Positions 39,101 to 52,047 of a DNA stretch of 64,000 nt are shown here, piece by piece (position 1 is the first letter of the stretch; every line of letters starts with the position of its first letter). The stretch covers positions 494,857-558,856 of the forward strand of contig JH720297.1 of the NCBI GenBank assembly GCA_000231825.2, given 5' to 3'. The position numbers were made by a program, and so were the translations under genes. The notes under the pieces were generated by a model. That model saw nothing but the letters and a program-made list of their open reading frames with translations, did no database searches and was not told the origin of the DNA. Source of the stretch: Tetrahymena elliotti 4EA (Eukaryota; Ciliophora; Oligohymenophorea; Hymenostomatida; Tetrahymenidae).

Positions 39101-42100
39101 GATGGAGTTTGCAAAAATTAATGCCCAGATGGAAAATGGACAAACTAATGTAATAAAATAATTAACTTTTTTATTTTAAGATAATGTTTAATAAAAAGCA
39201 ACAAAAAAATGTGAATTATGTGATAGCAGTTGTAAAACATGTGGTTCTACTAGCAAAATTACATGTACTTCATGCAATAGTCCTTTATTTTTAGATAAAG
39301 CTATCAGTTAATGTGTAAGTACTTGTCCTTCTAAATTCTATGGAAACTAGTCTAGCTGGACATGTGATGTAAAATAATCTTTATTTTTTGGATTGATCAA
39401 TAATAATTTGAGATTAATGATTCAATTTTATTAAATCAATAAAATATAAATATCTAGAAATGTGAAAGTACATGCTAAGAATGTGATGGACCTAATAGTA
39501 ATTAATGCAAATAATGTAGTGGAAACCTTTACTTAGATGACAATAAATGCGTGACCAATTGTTAAGGAGGAAAATTTTCTAATTAAAGTACTAATAATTG
39601 TGATCTTTGTGATAAAACTTAATGTAAAGAATGTATTAGTTCTAATACTAATTGTACTAAATGTAATACTAATTTATACCTTTATAACAATACTTGTTAA
39701 TCCAGTTGCCCAAAAGGGTATTTTTCTAATACATCAACTGGTTTATGTGAAAAATGTAATACTAGTTGTGAAACTTGCTATGGTTCAGGTGCAGACTAGT
39801 GCTCAAATTGTAATGGCAATTTATTCTTTGAACCTGTAACAAAATAATGTAAACCAAGTTGTTAATAAAAATATTATCCAAACTCAGATAATAATTAATG
39901 TATGCAATGCGATTAATCGTGCTTGGAATGTTCAGGTCCTCTCTAAGATTAGTGTACAGCATGCCTAAATACATTAATACTTTTCAACAATTAATGTATT
40001 TCTAAATGCCCTGATTAGTATTTCAAAGATCCAAATGCTTAAAATTGCCTTAGTTGTGATATACGCTGCTTTAATTGCACTGATAATAGCTCTAAGTCTT
40101 GTACTGCTTGTAAAGGAGATCTCTTTTTAACATCCAATAAAGAATGTTTGAATGTTTGTCCTGATGGAACATATAAGGAGTCTTTAGATAACAATTGTTA
40201 AAAATGTGATTAAAGTTGCCTTACTTGCTCAGGACCAGATAAAATTAATTGTTTAAAGTAAAAATTTTCAAAAAATATCATTCAAATTAAAAACAGTATA
40301 TTAAATCAAAATTATTAAAAATAAAATAAGAATTTGAGTCTTATTTATTTGATTTTGTTTTTTTATTAATAGATGTACTGGATAATTATTTTATGAGGAT
40401 AATTAATGCAAATAAGAATGCTATTCAGGATGGAAAAATTCATGTAAAGTTTTTATCATCTTAGATGAATTTAAATTAGATATTATAAAAAAGAAAATAA
40501 TAAATGTGATGAGTGTAATCCTTAATGCTCTAAATGTGATGGGCCTAATTAAAATAATTGCTTAGAATGTCCAAATGGGACATTTTTAAATCCTTTAGAA
40601 AAAACTTGTGTAACAGAATGTCCTGTAAATTACTATTCTGATAGTTCTAATAATAAGTGCGAGGTAAAATAAAAAATAAATTTATAAATTTTATTGAACA
40701 AAAATTAATTTTTTTTGATTTTTTTATTTAAAATTTCAAAGAAATGTGATTAATCTTGTAAAAACTGCTTGGGAAGTGGATAAGATAAATGCACAGAATG
40801 CGAAGGTTAACTATTTTTAAAGGATGGTAAATTTTGTTCATCATCCTGTAACGGTAGTGAATATGGTAATAAATTAAATAATAAATGTGAATCATGTAAA
40901 TCAACATGTTAAAACTGTGAAGATTAAGATGATAAATGTACCAGCTGTAATATTGGAACTTTCTTAATAAATAATAAGTGTGAATAGAATTGTCCAGATT
41001 CTACATTTAAAAATAATAACTCAAATACATGTGATATTTGCAATTAATCTTGTTTAACATGCTCTGGTCCTTCTGATATTGAATGCAATTCTTGTAAGAC
41101 AGGTACTTTCTTAGATAAAAGCAAAAAAAGTTGTGTTTCTGAATGTCCTATTTAATATTTTGGCGATTCTATAACAGAGACATGTTAAAAATGTGTTGAA
41201 AACTGCAATTAATGCTCTAATGATTAAAAATGCTCTAAATGTTCAAGCGGATTCTTCCTTCATGAGGGCTAATGCATAAGTAATTGTCCAACTAAATACT
41301 TCAATGACTCAAGTAATTAAACTCTTTTTAAAAAATGATTTAAAAAATAAACATAACAAATAGGTACATAAAACTGCACTTAATGTTCTTAAAATTGTTA
41401 AACATGCTTTGATTCCACAGTTAATGGTTGTCTGACTTGTATACCAGGAACATTTAAAAATGTAGATAATAGCAGTTGTTTATAAGAAAATGAGTGCCCA
41501 TCCAATAAATACCCAGATAAAGATACCCAAAAATGTGAATCCTGCTTTTCAACTTGTGCTGAATGTACAGGTAAAGATGAAAGCTAATGCAAAAAATGTA
41601 TCACAGATAGATTCTTATATAAAGGGGAATGCTTAAATGATTGCCCTAATAATACATTTAAATAAGGTACAAAGTGTATTGATTGTCATTCTTCTTGTTC
41701 TTCTTGCAGCGGTAGCTCTGAATTCTAGTGCTTATCATGCCTTTCAGGTTTAATATTATTGAAATTTTATTATTTATTTATTTACTTGATATCTTATTTA
41801 AAGGATACCTTTAGGAAGGAACTTGTCTTAATGAATGCATATAAAATTACTATCCAAGCTTAAAAAATGGATAATAAGTTTGTCTTTAGTGCCATGAATA
41901 ATGCTAGAAATGTAGCGGACCCGACTCAAATAATGTGAGATAAAAAAAACATAATTTTTCTTATTAATTTAATGTTTCTTTTTTAAAAAAGTGTACAGAG
42001 TGCCCTTAAAATTCGTTTTTATACCAAAATGATTGCATGAAAGATTGCCCAGTTTAATATTTTGGGGATTCTTAAGCAAATAAATGTTTAAAATGTATTG

Positions 42101-45100
42101 AAAACTGTGATTAATGCTCTGATAATGAAAAATGCTTAAAATGTTCAAGCGGGTTCTTCCTTCACAACAGTTAATGCTTAAGTAATTGTCCAACTAAATA
42201 CTTCAATGACTAAAGTAATATTAATCTTTTTAAACAATTATTAAAAATTATAATTAAAAAAGATACATAGAATTGCACTTAATGTTCTCAAAACTGTTAA
42301 ACATGCTTTGATTCCACAATTAATGGCTGTTTGACTTGCATACCAGTAACATATAAAAATGTAGATAATAGCAGCTGTGTACAAGAAAATGGATGTCCAT
42401 CCAATAAATACCCTGATAAAGATACCCAAAAATGCGAATCCTGTTTTTCAACTTGTGCTGAATGTACAGGCAAAGATGAAAATGAATGCAAAAAATGTAA
42501 CTCAGATAGACTCTTATATAAAGGAGAATGTGTAAAAGAGTGCCCTAATAAGACTTTTAAACAAGATAAAGAGTGTATTGATTGTCATTCATCTTGTTAT
42601 TCATGTGATGGTAGCTCATAAATCTAATGTTTATCATGCTCTTTAGGTTTAATTTTATTTAAATTTAATAATTTAATTATATACTATTTTATATAAAGGA
42701 TATCTTTAGGAAGGAAGATGTGTTAATGAATGCATACAAAATTACTATCCAGCTTTGAAAAGTGGACAGCAGGTATGTCTGTAGTGTAATAAATAATGCT
42801 AGAAATGCAATGGACCAGACTCAAATAATGTATATCAAAAGTTCATATAATTTTAATTTTGAATTTGTTTTATTTATTTTAAAAAAGTGTACAGAATGTC
42901 CTTTAGATTCTTTTATGTTCTAAAATTAGTGCTTAAAATAATGCCCTGCTAAATATATTTATGATATCAATAAAGTATGCTAAGAATGTAAAAAATCAAT
43001 TAAGAATAACTAATGTATTGAAGAATGTGATTCTAAAGAATATTAAGATAAGGATACATTACTTTGCTAATCATGTGCTGCAGAGTGCTAATCTTGTTAT
43101 GGACCAACAACTAATGAAGTAAAGTCATATGATTAAATTAAAATTAAATAATTTTTTTTAAAATAAGTGTAAAAAATGCTCCAATGACTACTTTTTAGAT
43201 GTTCAAAATGATAAATGCTAATAGAATTGCCCTGATTAATACTACCCAAACAAAGAAAAAAATCTTTGTGAAATTTGTGATTCTTAATGCAAAACTTGTA
43301 GCAATTCTGGAGATACTAATTGCTTAAGGTAATCTTTTTTATTTTGAAATACATAATTAAAAATATTTTTTATCTAAAAGCTGTAATAGTCCTCTGATTT
43401 TATTTGAAGGAAAATGTTTAAAAGATGCTCCTGAAGGTCATTTTAAAGACAAGGAAAAAGAAGAATTCAAAAAGTGTCATGAATCTTGCAAGACTTGTGA
43501 TGGGCCAAGCTAAAACGATTGTTTATCTTGCTAAAAAACTGATTTTGCTTTAGAAAAGAATTGCTATAAGGAATGTCCACCAACATACTTCAATAATGTT
43601 ACCTCAATGGAGTGCACTAAATGTTAAGGTGAATGTAAAGAATGTAAGTCTTCTGATTATTGTTTAAGTTGCAAAAATAAATATGTCTATAATGGCACTT
43701 GCCAGGCTACTTGTGATCCAATATTGACCTTTTAGGATAAACATAAGAATTAATGTGTATAGTGTCATGCAAGTTGCAATAATAATGGATGCTTAGGACC
43801 TGAATAAGGTGATTGCATTAATGTTGGTTAGAGTGGATTTGATTTACTTATTGTTAAAATATTTATGTTTAAAACTGGTCTTTGGATCTTTTACTCAGTC
43901 ACAGGAACAATTTTAGATTTAAAAAATGCAAAAACACAAGGAAAAGTTGGATAAGTTAGACCAAATACAAAATAATTAAGCATTTAAGTTACTGATAATT
44001 AAGTAAAAGATATCATCAAAAGAGAGAAAAAAGAAATAGATATTTAAGGTGGTACATAATTGAAAATAAATGCATCTCCTATTAGAAAAAAAAGAACTAT
44101 CTTAACTCGTGCTTCTATGATAAATGCATTACCAACTTCTACTGAATAAGCATTTCCTAGTAAAAGTATATACGGGGATGATGCAGAAGCTGAGTCACCT
44201 ACCAAAAAGACTATGATTAATTTCTCTACAGCAAACATATAGAGCTAGCTTAAAATACTTTCAAACTAATAATCATAAAATGACATTAATAATTCTCCAA
44301 ATTCCTAAAGCCCCCATAGAGATAGCCCGGATAGTCAAATTAACTTTGTTAATTTCAAAAAAAGATCCAGACCAATAAGATAATCAACACTTGCAAAAAT
44401 GGGAGAAACCGCTATTCCAACTTTCTAAAATAGTAAATAAAATTCATATTTTTAAAATTAAAAATCTTAAAATAAAAATAGTGGAAGAACAGTCAAGTGC
44501 AGAAAATCGCTTTTAGGAAGGATCTTCAAAAAATATGGATTCCCGTTCTTAATTAGATGAGCCAAAACCAAAACCAAATTTAATTAGTTACCCAAGAAAG
44601 CTTTACTATACAATTGTTATTAAATTTATTTTCAGTAAATTAATAATTAAACTTATTAAAAATTTTAAATAGATTGGGAATGAAATATTATCTGTTTTAA
44701 CACTATATAATCCTTAAAGAAGCAGATTGTTTAGATCAGCTATGTTGTATATTAAATATTTGGCTCTTTTCTTTATGACATACATTTCCTAGAGTGTAAT
44801 TTTTGTTAATTTATTAAACAATTGATAAAAATCAAAATATTAAAAAAAATAGGCCAATTACAGTGTTTTAGCTCTTGGATTGTTGGCTGCAATTACATTT
44901 AAAGGAATATTATAAAGTTTCCTCTCATAAATAGGAATATGTTTAAGAAAAACAGGCTTGCTGGCTTTAATTTTTGTTATGATTATTGCAGGAACTGATA
45001 TTTATTTCTGGTTTTTACCAAAAATTCAAAGATTGAGTACAAATTTAGATACAAAGTGGTCTTTTTCTTACATTCTCTTATTTACCTGCGATTTCTTAAT

Positions 45101-45233
45101 AATATAATCTTTAATTTCTTTTACTAACTATATTGTTACAGTAAGATCTAAATTCGTTGATAATAAAAATCCTAGAAATGCAATATTAAACTTTTTCTTC
45201 AAATAACTGGCTTTACTGTAAGTTAAAAGTTGA
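36185..45233 (+). CDS. Large Cys-rich furin-repeat surface protein with C-terminal membrane segments (multi-exon)
   Basis: Exon 1 (36185-36248) encodes a signal peptide (KLLFQILFIQIFTK core) and splices in phase at 36297. A beta-rich domain (APHWSALVRLDLMLYGSV...) leads to the first Cys motif, CYDSCQKCTGPSA. A second related beta domain (37252-37800) has KPHWSIRIGFKYIMIDNW and ICGNSN. Dozens of furin-like repeats of the form C-x2-C-x2-C-x-G...C-x2-C follow to about 43800, with roughly twenty small introns at repeat boundaries, all checked ones in phase. A hydrophobic segment near 43840, a Lys/Ser-rich region, and four membrane segments (44740-45160) end the protein. NPQRSRLFRSAMLYIKYLAL followed by membrane helices weakly recalls the first membrane region of ciliate REJ/polycystin-like proteins (inference). 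It is probably a cell-surface protein of roughly 2,500 aa. No TGA was found in checked exons, so it appears intact. Confidence 0.8.
41151..42954 (+). repeat. ~900-bp internal tandem duplication in the Cys-rich gene
   Basis: The blocks 41151-42052 and 42053-42954 are close copies offset by 902 bp. Shared landmarks are TTTAATATTTTGG, GTTCAAGCGG, ACTTGTGCTGAATGTACAGG and CATTCTTCTTGTTC-like words in the same order. Each unit carries exons for several Cys repeats plus the introns between them, and intron sequences have diverged more than exons. The tandem paralog at 45.8-54.2 kb shows only one unit (49490-50250), so the duplication is probably specific to this gene. Confidence 0.75.
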
Positions 45234-45796
45234 AAAATATAATTTGCTTTTGTGGCTAGCTTTTGATTTAGAATCAAATTACAAAGAATTAATTTTTATC
45301 AAAATCTGATGAAAAATTTTGATCTCAATATGACACTTTGATAGATTTGAGAATAAATCAAATAAAACTTCTTATTTTAGTCCAATTAAATCTGTTTTAA
45401 ATGTTAAATAGTTTACATTTATTTTCAAAGAGAATATTTTGTAATATTTGGAAATAATGTTATTAAAATTGTTTTATTGTTTTATATTTTTAAACGATTT
45501 AGCATATTAATAATAATAAACCTTTAAATTTTGTTTGCTTTAAAAATAAGCAAGGCATTTATTATCAATTTATCTTGAACTATAATTTAATCTACAGTTT
45601 TTGTAATTATCAATTAAATAAATATAATTAAAAAAAAATTTATTTTTATATTATATCAAATAAAACATAATTTATTGAAGAACGAACAATCCCTCTCCCC
45701 TGTTTCCACTACTTGAAATTACAATTAATTGAGTAAAATAAATAATTATGAGGGAAAGGTGGATATTTAATCACAATAAAAATCTATCTGTTCTTT
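45234..45796. other. Spacer between the Cys-rich gene and its decayed copy
   Basis: AT-rich. It lacks the signal-peptide exon and the first ~570 coding bases of the upstream gene, which is why the downstream copy is considered 5'-truncated. No other feature is seen. Confidence 0.5.
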
Positions 45797-48700
45797 AGAA
45801 AGTGATTATGAAGGATATGCATTCAAACATGTTTCTGTTTATGTTGATACTTGCTTTGAATCTTGCAAAAAATGTAGTGGCCCTACTGCTGTAAAAAATT
45901 AAATTAATTTTTTTTAATTTTATTTATTTTCTTTCACAATAGAATTAATGTATGGAGTGCATAGATAATGCTATTAAAGTTTATGGAGTTTGTATTTGCT
46001 CTAATTAATTTTTTGCATACTAATTTAAATGTGTTTAAGAGTGTCCATACTGGTTTGTAGGTAATACTGTAACAAGAATATGCGAAAAATCTAAATGCTT
46101 AAATGATTGTGCAAATTGTCTAAATTAATCCTATACACAATGTGTGTCACCTAAAAAACTAATTAATGATGAATGTGTTTCTTAATGTCCTACTTATTCT
46201 GTTGATAAAGGGACATTTTGTGAAGGTAAAATAAAAGAATTAAATTGTAATCTTTTTAATTTTTGAGTTAAATCTATTTTAATTTTAATCTTAAATTATT
46301 GAATAAGATGGAGGATATATTTTTAAAGGACTTTATTCTGCAAACTTTGGTGACAGTGAAATTCAAGGTCAAGATTTAAAGTTAGTTAATTTCAAAAATG
46401 GTGGGGCTACTTTTAGTATTTGTTCAGGAGAAAGATTTGTTGGTGGGTGGAATGTTGCAGGTTCAGGTTCTTAAATAAAAAAGAGTTGCCTAATTTGTAT
46501 ATTTATATTTTTATTCTTGAGTTTATTATTTTAATATCTTAAACTTAATAATAGTAAACCTCACTGGCCAATTAGAATAGGTTTCAAATATATCATGATT
46601 GATAATTGGAGTAATAGTGAATCAATTTAAATAGTTTTAGATAATAATAATATAATTGATAATATAACAAGAAGTTAAGGTACTTCTGCTGGTAATATTT
46701 GTGGAAATTCTAATAAAGAAGTAAAAGGTGTTTATGATAAAAACATCACTCATATTAGCTCTTCTTTAACAATAACTATTAACAAAACCTTAGATTCTTC
46801 TAAATCTCCTTTCGAAGCTTCATTTGGCTTAAGAGAGTTTTTCATGTTAGTTATAATGTATAATTAATTAATATTATTTTTTTAATTAAAAATTTTTATT
46901 CTATTTTTTAAACAAATAGTGATGTGTTCAAATAATTGTGATGAGTGTAATTAAAAAGGATGTACAAAATGCTCTCAAGGAACTTATCTTTATCAATTCA
47001 ATTGTGAAACATCTTGTCAAACAGATCTAAGATTTTGGGCAAATAGCAAAACAAATACTTGTGATATAGGTCAAGGAAATTGCTTGGAATGTGATATCTC
47101 AGGTATTTTTTTTAATTTTTATTATCTCTTCATTTTATTGTTTTTATTATCAATTTTAATAGCAACCTCATGCTTGAAATGCAAACCTGAAACTTATTTA
47201 TTAAATAAATCTTGTTCAAGCACGTCCTGATGGTTTTGCACCTAACCAAGATACACTAAAATGTGATAAATGTCATTAAAATTGTAAGACCTGCTCTACT
47301 TAAAGTAATTTATAAAAAATCAATAAAAATATTTAGTTAATTATAAAAATAAAATGTTTTATAGATGATGAAACTAAATGCACTTCTTGTTAAGGTAGTA
47401 GATTTTTAAGCGATACTTAATGTCTAGAAAAGTGTCCAGATGGTACTTATGGAGAGTTCAGTAAAATCTACTATATAAATATCTTAATTTAAAATTTCAT
47501 TTAAAATTTAAAGATGGTAATATTTGTACTGCTTGTAATGTTAATTGTTTGACTTGTTCAGGAAAAACAAATGCAAATTGCTTGTCCTGTAATATAGGTA
47601 AATTATATTAATCTGATGACAAAACATGTGGAAGTACTTGTAAAATAACTCAGTATGTGAGTGGTAATAATTGCACATCTTGTCATCCTATATGCTTGAC
47701 TTGTAGTGGAGGAACTGATAAAGATTGTTTGACTTGTAGTTCAGTCAGTAACAGGTGAGTATTTTTATAAAAAAAATCATTTGATTTTCTTTAATTTTTA
47801 TTTTAAATTAGGTATTTCTACTAAAATCAATGTCTCTCTCAGTGTCCAGACCAATCTTATGGAGATAAAAATACATCAAGTTGTAAGAAATGTGATTCTA
47901 CTTGCTTTAATTGCAGAGGGCCAAATTAATCACACCATGCTCAGAAGGAAAATACTCTAATCTAAATACAAATATTTGTGATGAATGTGACACAACTTAG
48001 TGCAAAGAATGTATCAACTCTAGTACATAATGTATAAAATGTAATTAAAATTTTTTCCTTTTCAATAATATGTGTTAAACTAGCTGTCCTGCAGGGTATT
48101 ATGCTGATTCATAAAGTGGAAAATGTGAAAATTGTTATTCAAGTTGTTAAACTTGCTATGGCCCTGATGCAGACTAATGTACTACCTGTGATGACAGTTT
48201 ATTTTTTGACCCTTTAACAAAAAAGTGTGTTTAAAACTGTTAGTAAAAATATTATCCAAATAAAGATAATAATTAATGTATGTAATGTGATTAATCATGT
48301 TTAGAATGCTCAGGTCCTCTTTAAAATTAGTGCACAAAATGCACAGATACCCTTATATTTTTCAAAAATGAGTGCATTCCTAAATGTTCTGATTAGTATT
48401 TCAAAGATCCAACTGCTTAAAATTGCCTTAGTTATGATGAAAGCAGCTTTAATTGTGATGGTGATAGCTCTAAATCTTGTACTGCTTGTATAGGAAGTTT
48501 TTTTTTTAACTTCCAAAAAAGAATGTTTGGAAACTTGTGCAGATGGAACCTATAAGGAGACTTTGGATAACATTTGCTAAAAAGGCAACTAAAGCTGCTT
48601 AACTTGTTCTGGGAAAAAGTAAATTGATTGCTTAATGTAAAAATCTCCATTATGTTTTCTATTTAATAATATTCTTGAAAAAATTAATATATTAGGTGTC

Positions 48701-50410
48701 CTGATTAAAGTTATTTGGAAGATAGTTAATGTAAGCAAGACTGTAACAATGGTTGGAAAAATAGCAGTAAATAACTAAATATTTATTTTAAATCTCATTT
48801 CAAAAATATTTCACTTTTTAAAAGCAAATAATAAATGTGATCAGTGTAATATTAAATGCTCTAAATGCAATTTGTTTAGAATGTCCTAACAATGCATTTT
48901 TAAATACCTTAGAAAATACTTGTGTAACCTAATGTCCAACAAATAATTTTCCTAGTAACTCAGATTAAAAATGTTTGGTAAATTTAAATTTTAAATTTTT
49001 GATAATTTTTTCTGTTTGGTATGTTTACTCAAATTAGTTAAAAATAAACATTAATATCTTATTAATAAATGTGATTCTACCTGGAAAAATTGTTCAGAAA
49101 GTGGATCTGAAAATTGTACAGAATGTGAAGGTTAATTATTTTTAAAGGATAAAATTTGTTCAAAATTTTGTAGCATAAATGAATATGGTAATAAATAGAA
49201 CAATAAATGTGAAATGTGTGATTCAGAATGTAAAACATGTGAAGATAAAGCAGATTAATGCACTAGCTGCCATTTTGGGACATTCTTAATTCATAATAAA
49301 TGTGAATAAAACTGCCCAGAGTCTACTTATTAGAATGATAAATCATTTATTTGTGATGATTGCTATAATTCTTGTTTGACTTGCTTTGGTCCATTGAATT
49401 TTGAATGCAGGTCTTGCAAAGATGGAACATATTTAGATTAAGATAAAAATAGTTGTGTTTCTTAATGTCCAATATAATATTTTGCGAAATTAAATACAAA
49501 ATCAAATTAAAGATGTATTGAAAACTGTAATGAATGTTCTGATAATATAAAGTGTATTTAATGTACAGTAGATAACTTTCTTTTTGATGGTTAATGTATG
49601 ATTAATGTCCTCCTTAATATTTTAACAATTTAAGTAAAATTATTTTTAATAAATATATTTTTTAGCATGAAACATAAAAACGTACCAAAAAATGTTTTTC
49701 GATTTGCTAGACTTGTTTTGATTCAACAAATTAAGGTTGCTTAACTTGCATCAATAGAACTTTTAAAAATTAAGAAAATAGTAGCTGTTTGTTTGAAAAT
49801 GAATGCCCATCAGGTAAATATCCTGATAAAAATACTCAGAAATGTGAATAATGTTTTTCAACTTATTTGGAGTGTTCTGCAAAGGATGAAAATAAATGTT
49901 TAAAATGTATTTAGGATAAGCTATTTTATGAAGGAGAGTGTTTATAGGAGTGACCAAAGAATACTTTTTAATTTGAAAATGAATGTTTAGATTGTGATCC
50001 ATCTTGCTTAACTTGCTTTGGAGGCTCACTTTTAAAGTGTTTATCATGTAAGGTAAAAAGCAATAATTTAATTTCAGTAAAAATATATTAACTATTTTAT
50101 TTTTGTACTATTTAGGCTATCTTTAAGAAGGAGTATGTGTAGAAAAATGTTAACATAATTACTATCTATCAAATCAAAATGGCTAAAATGTATGTCTTTA
50201 ATGTCATGTATCATGCTCTGAATGCTAAGGACTTGATTCAAATAATGTAAAAAAATCAACTCATTCAGGTGGGGGAGTATTTTAAATTTAAAGATAAAAA
50301 ACTGTAAAATTAATTTTTTTAACAATATAATTTAAGGTAGGAGAACATTTTAATGTATAAATGACAGAAATATAACAAGGTTGAGGTATTTATTTTTCTA
50401 TTTAATATTT

Positions 50411-50744
50411 TTTTCATTTTACCTCTATGTTAATCGTAACAAGAAATTATGTATACTGGAATTTTATGAGTAATACAAATATATGTTGTTCTTTTAAGTA
50501 CTTTAGCCCCTTTATTGCATATTCCACAAGGCTGGATAAAGTTTTTACCAATCTTATAGCCTTTGATTTTAGTTTTTTGAGTTGATTTATCCTTGTTAGA
50601 TGATCTGATTCTTATTCTTACAAATTGATCAAAGATTTTTAATCTGATAGTTCAAAACAGTATCATTTCTGATTCTGATATATCTTCGTATGGTGAATCT
50701 GATTATCCACTTGAACATTCAGTTTTAATTTCCTCTATTTCCAT
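50411..50744 (-). pseudogene. Possible transposase zinc-ribbon remnant (piggyBac-like), weak
   Basis: Inside the enlarged intron of the decayed gene, the minus strand reads from ATG at 50744 through an acidic start (MEIEEIKTECSSGQSDSPYE), one in-frame TGA, and a basic stretch. It then shows QPCGICNKGAKVLKRTTYIC ending CITHK...ISCYDQHRG. The spacing C-x2-C-x12-C-x2-H-x8-C-x3-H with a T-x-Y-x-C core resembles the Cys-rich C-terminal domain of piggyBac-type transposases. It is short and interrupted, with no DDD catalytic core in view. It could instead be another zinc-ribbon gene fragment. Confidence 0.3.
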
Positions 50745-51171
50745 TTATTTTGTTATTGAAAATAAATTTTTTCTAAATTAATTAATTCAAAGTTTACTTT
50801 ATTTTTTAGTATCTTTTTTAATTAGTTTGATAAAAATAAAAGAAAGCAGGTTGATTAAATATTATTAATTTTATCTATTTTACCCCTAGAGAGTACAAAA
50901 ATAAATACATAATTTAATAAATGCTTATCTAAACAAAATTTGTAAAACTTATAAAAAATCAATAAAGTTTAACTAAAGAGGTTAGGAAAATTTTTAATAA
51001 TAAAGAATTTAAGTTTGAAATATTATGAGAGATTTGTATTTTGTTTAGATGATTAACCATTAAGGTTTTAGATTGAACCAAAAAATTAGAATTTAAAGTT
51101 TCTTATCCAATATCATGTTTATTATTAATTTTGCAAGTCATTGATGTATTATAATTATAATAGTATGAATA

Positions 51172-51179
51172 CTTTTAAT
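51172..51179. repeat. Left target-site duplication CTTTTAAT
   Basis: Octamer immediately outside the left terminus of the hAT-type element, identical to the octamer at its right side. Confidence 0.8.
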
Positions 51180-52039
51180 CAGTGATGGAAAGAACTCAAG
51201 AATAAATTCATTAGTGAACATTTTTATTATGCGAACTTTCAATATTCTTAGTTAACGAATACTAAAATTCTTGAGCTTTTATTATATTTAGTTCACAAAA
51301 TTAGTGAAAACATTTTTTGAAGCCTGCTTATGATAGACTAATAATTTTTTATAATTAAAATATATATTTTTTATTATTTGGTATATTTTAAATTATTTTA
51401 ACAAGGAATAGAATCCAGTATATAAAGATACGTTTTTTAATTGGATATCTATAAAATTCAAATAATTTAATATTTTGGAGAATTAAATCTCTTTTATGTT
51501 TCTATTTCATTAATTTATTAATATTTCTCATTTTCTTTTATCTAACTTTGAAATTTTGAATTTTTAAATTGTTTTCCTAAAAATTCTATATCTTCAATGG
51601 TTTAATATTCTAACTTCTCCAAATTTTTTTATGTCTTTCATTATTAATTTCAAAATAGAGTGAAGTACCTAATTCAAATATATTAGTTATGCAAAAATGA
51701 ATAGAAACCAATTATTTTTTTAAAAAATAAACAAAAGGAATCAAGAATTTCATTATTTAATAAAAAATATCTTAAATTTTAGTTTATTCTTTAATTGAAA
51801 GTTATTCTTATAGATCTTTTAAATTTCTTTCATAAAAGCATCAGCTTAGCTTATCCAAAAAAGTCTAACCTTATTTTTTTTTATTTATGGAAAAATTCGC
51901 CTTTCATGAACTTAAAATTTTAATTTCTAGAACTTCATAGATTTTTTAAGAAAAAAAGCAAACAGATCTTATTTTTCAGAAATTTAAAAAACTTTGAGTT
52001 CACAAACTAAAAAAGTCTGCAAGTTTGAGACCATCACTG
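51180..52039. mobile_element. hAT-type non-autonomous DNA transposon (860 bp) with 8-bp target-site duplication
   Basis: The left end begins CAGTGATGG at 51180 and the right end finishes with its perfect inverse CCATCACTG at 52039. Directly outside both ends is the same octamer CTTTTAAT (51172-51179 and 52040-52047). A 9-bp CAGTG-type inverted terminus plus an exact 8-bp target duplication is the signature of the hAT superfamily. Subterminal GTGAAC/GTTCAC words recur near both ends (51213, 51291, 51998), as in other hAT elements where transposase binds. The 860-bp interior has no transposase-like frame, so the element is non-autonomous (MITE-like). It sits in the enlarged intron of the decayed Cys-rich gene and is absent from the matching intron of the intact paralog. 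Confidence 0.8.
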
Positions 52040-52047
52040 CTTTTAAT
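52040..52047. repeat. Right target-site duplication CTTTTAAT
   Basis: Octamer immediately outside the right terminus of the hAT-type element, in direct orientation to the left copy. Confidence 0.8.

Noticed and set aside
42241..42491. Minus-strand frames overlapping the Cys-rich exons
   Set aside because: They are antisense shadows of the Cys-repeat exons, with no independent coding signal.
50966..50982. Possible chromosome-breakage-like word (AAAGAGGTTAGG)
   Set aside because: Only the first nine bases agree with the Tetrahymena 15-mer. Such sites are also removed from macronuclear DNA.
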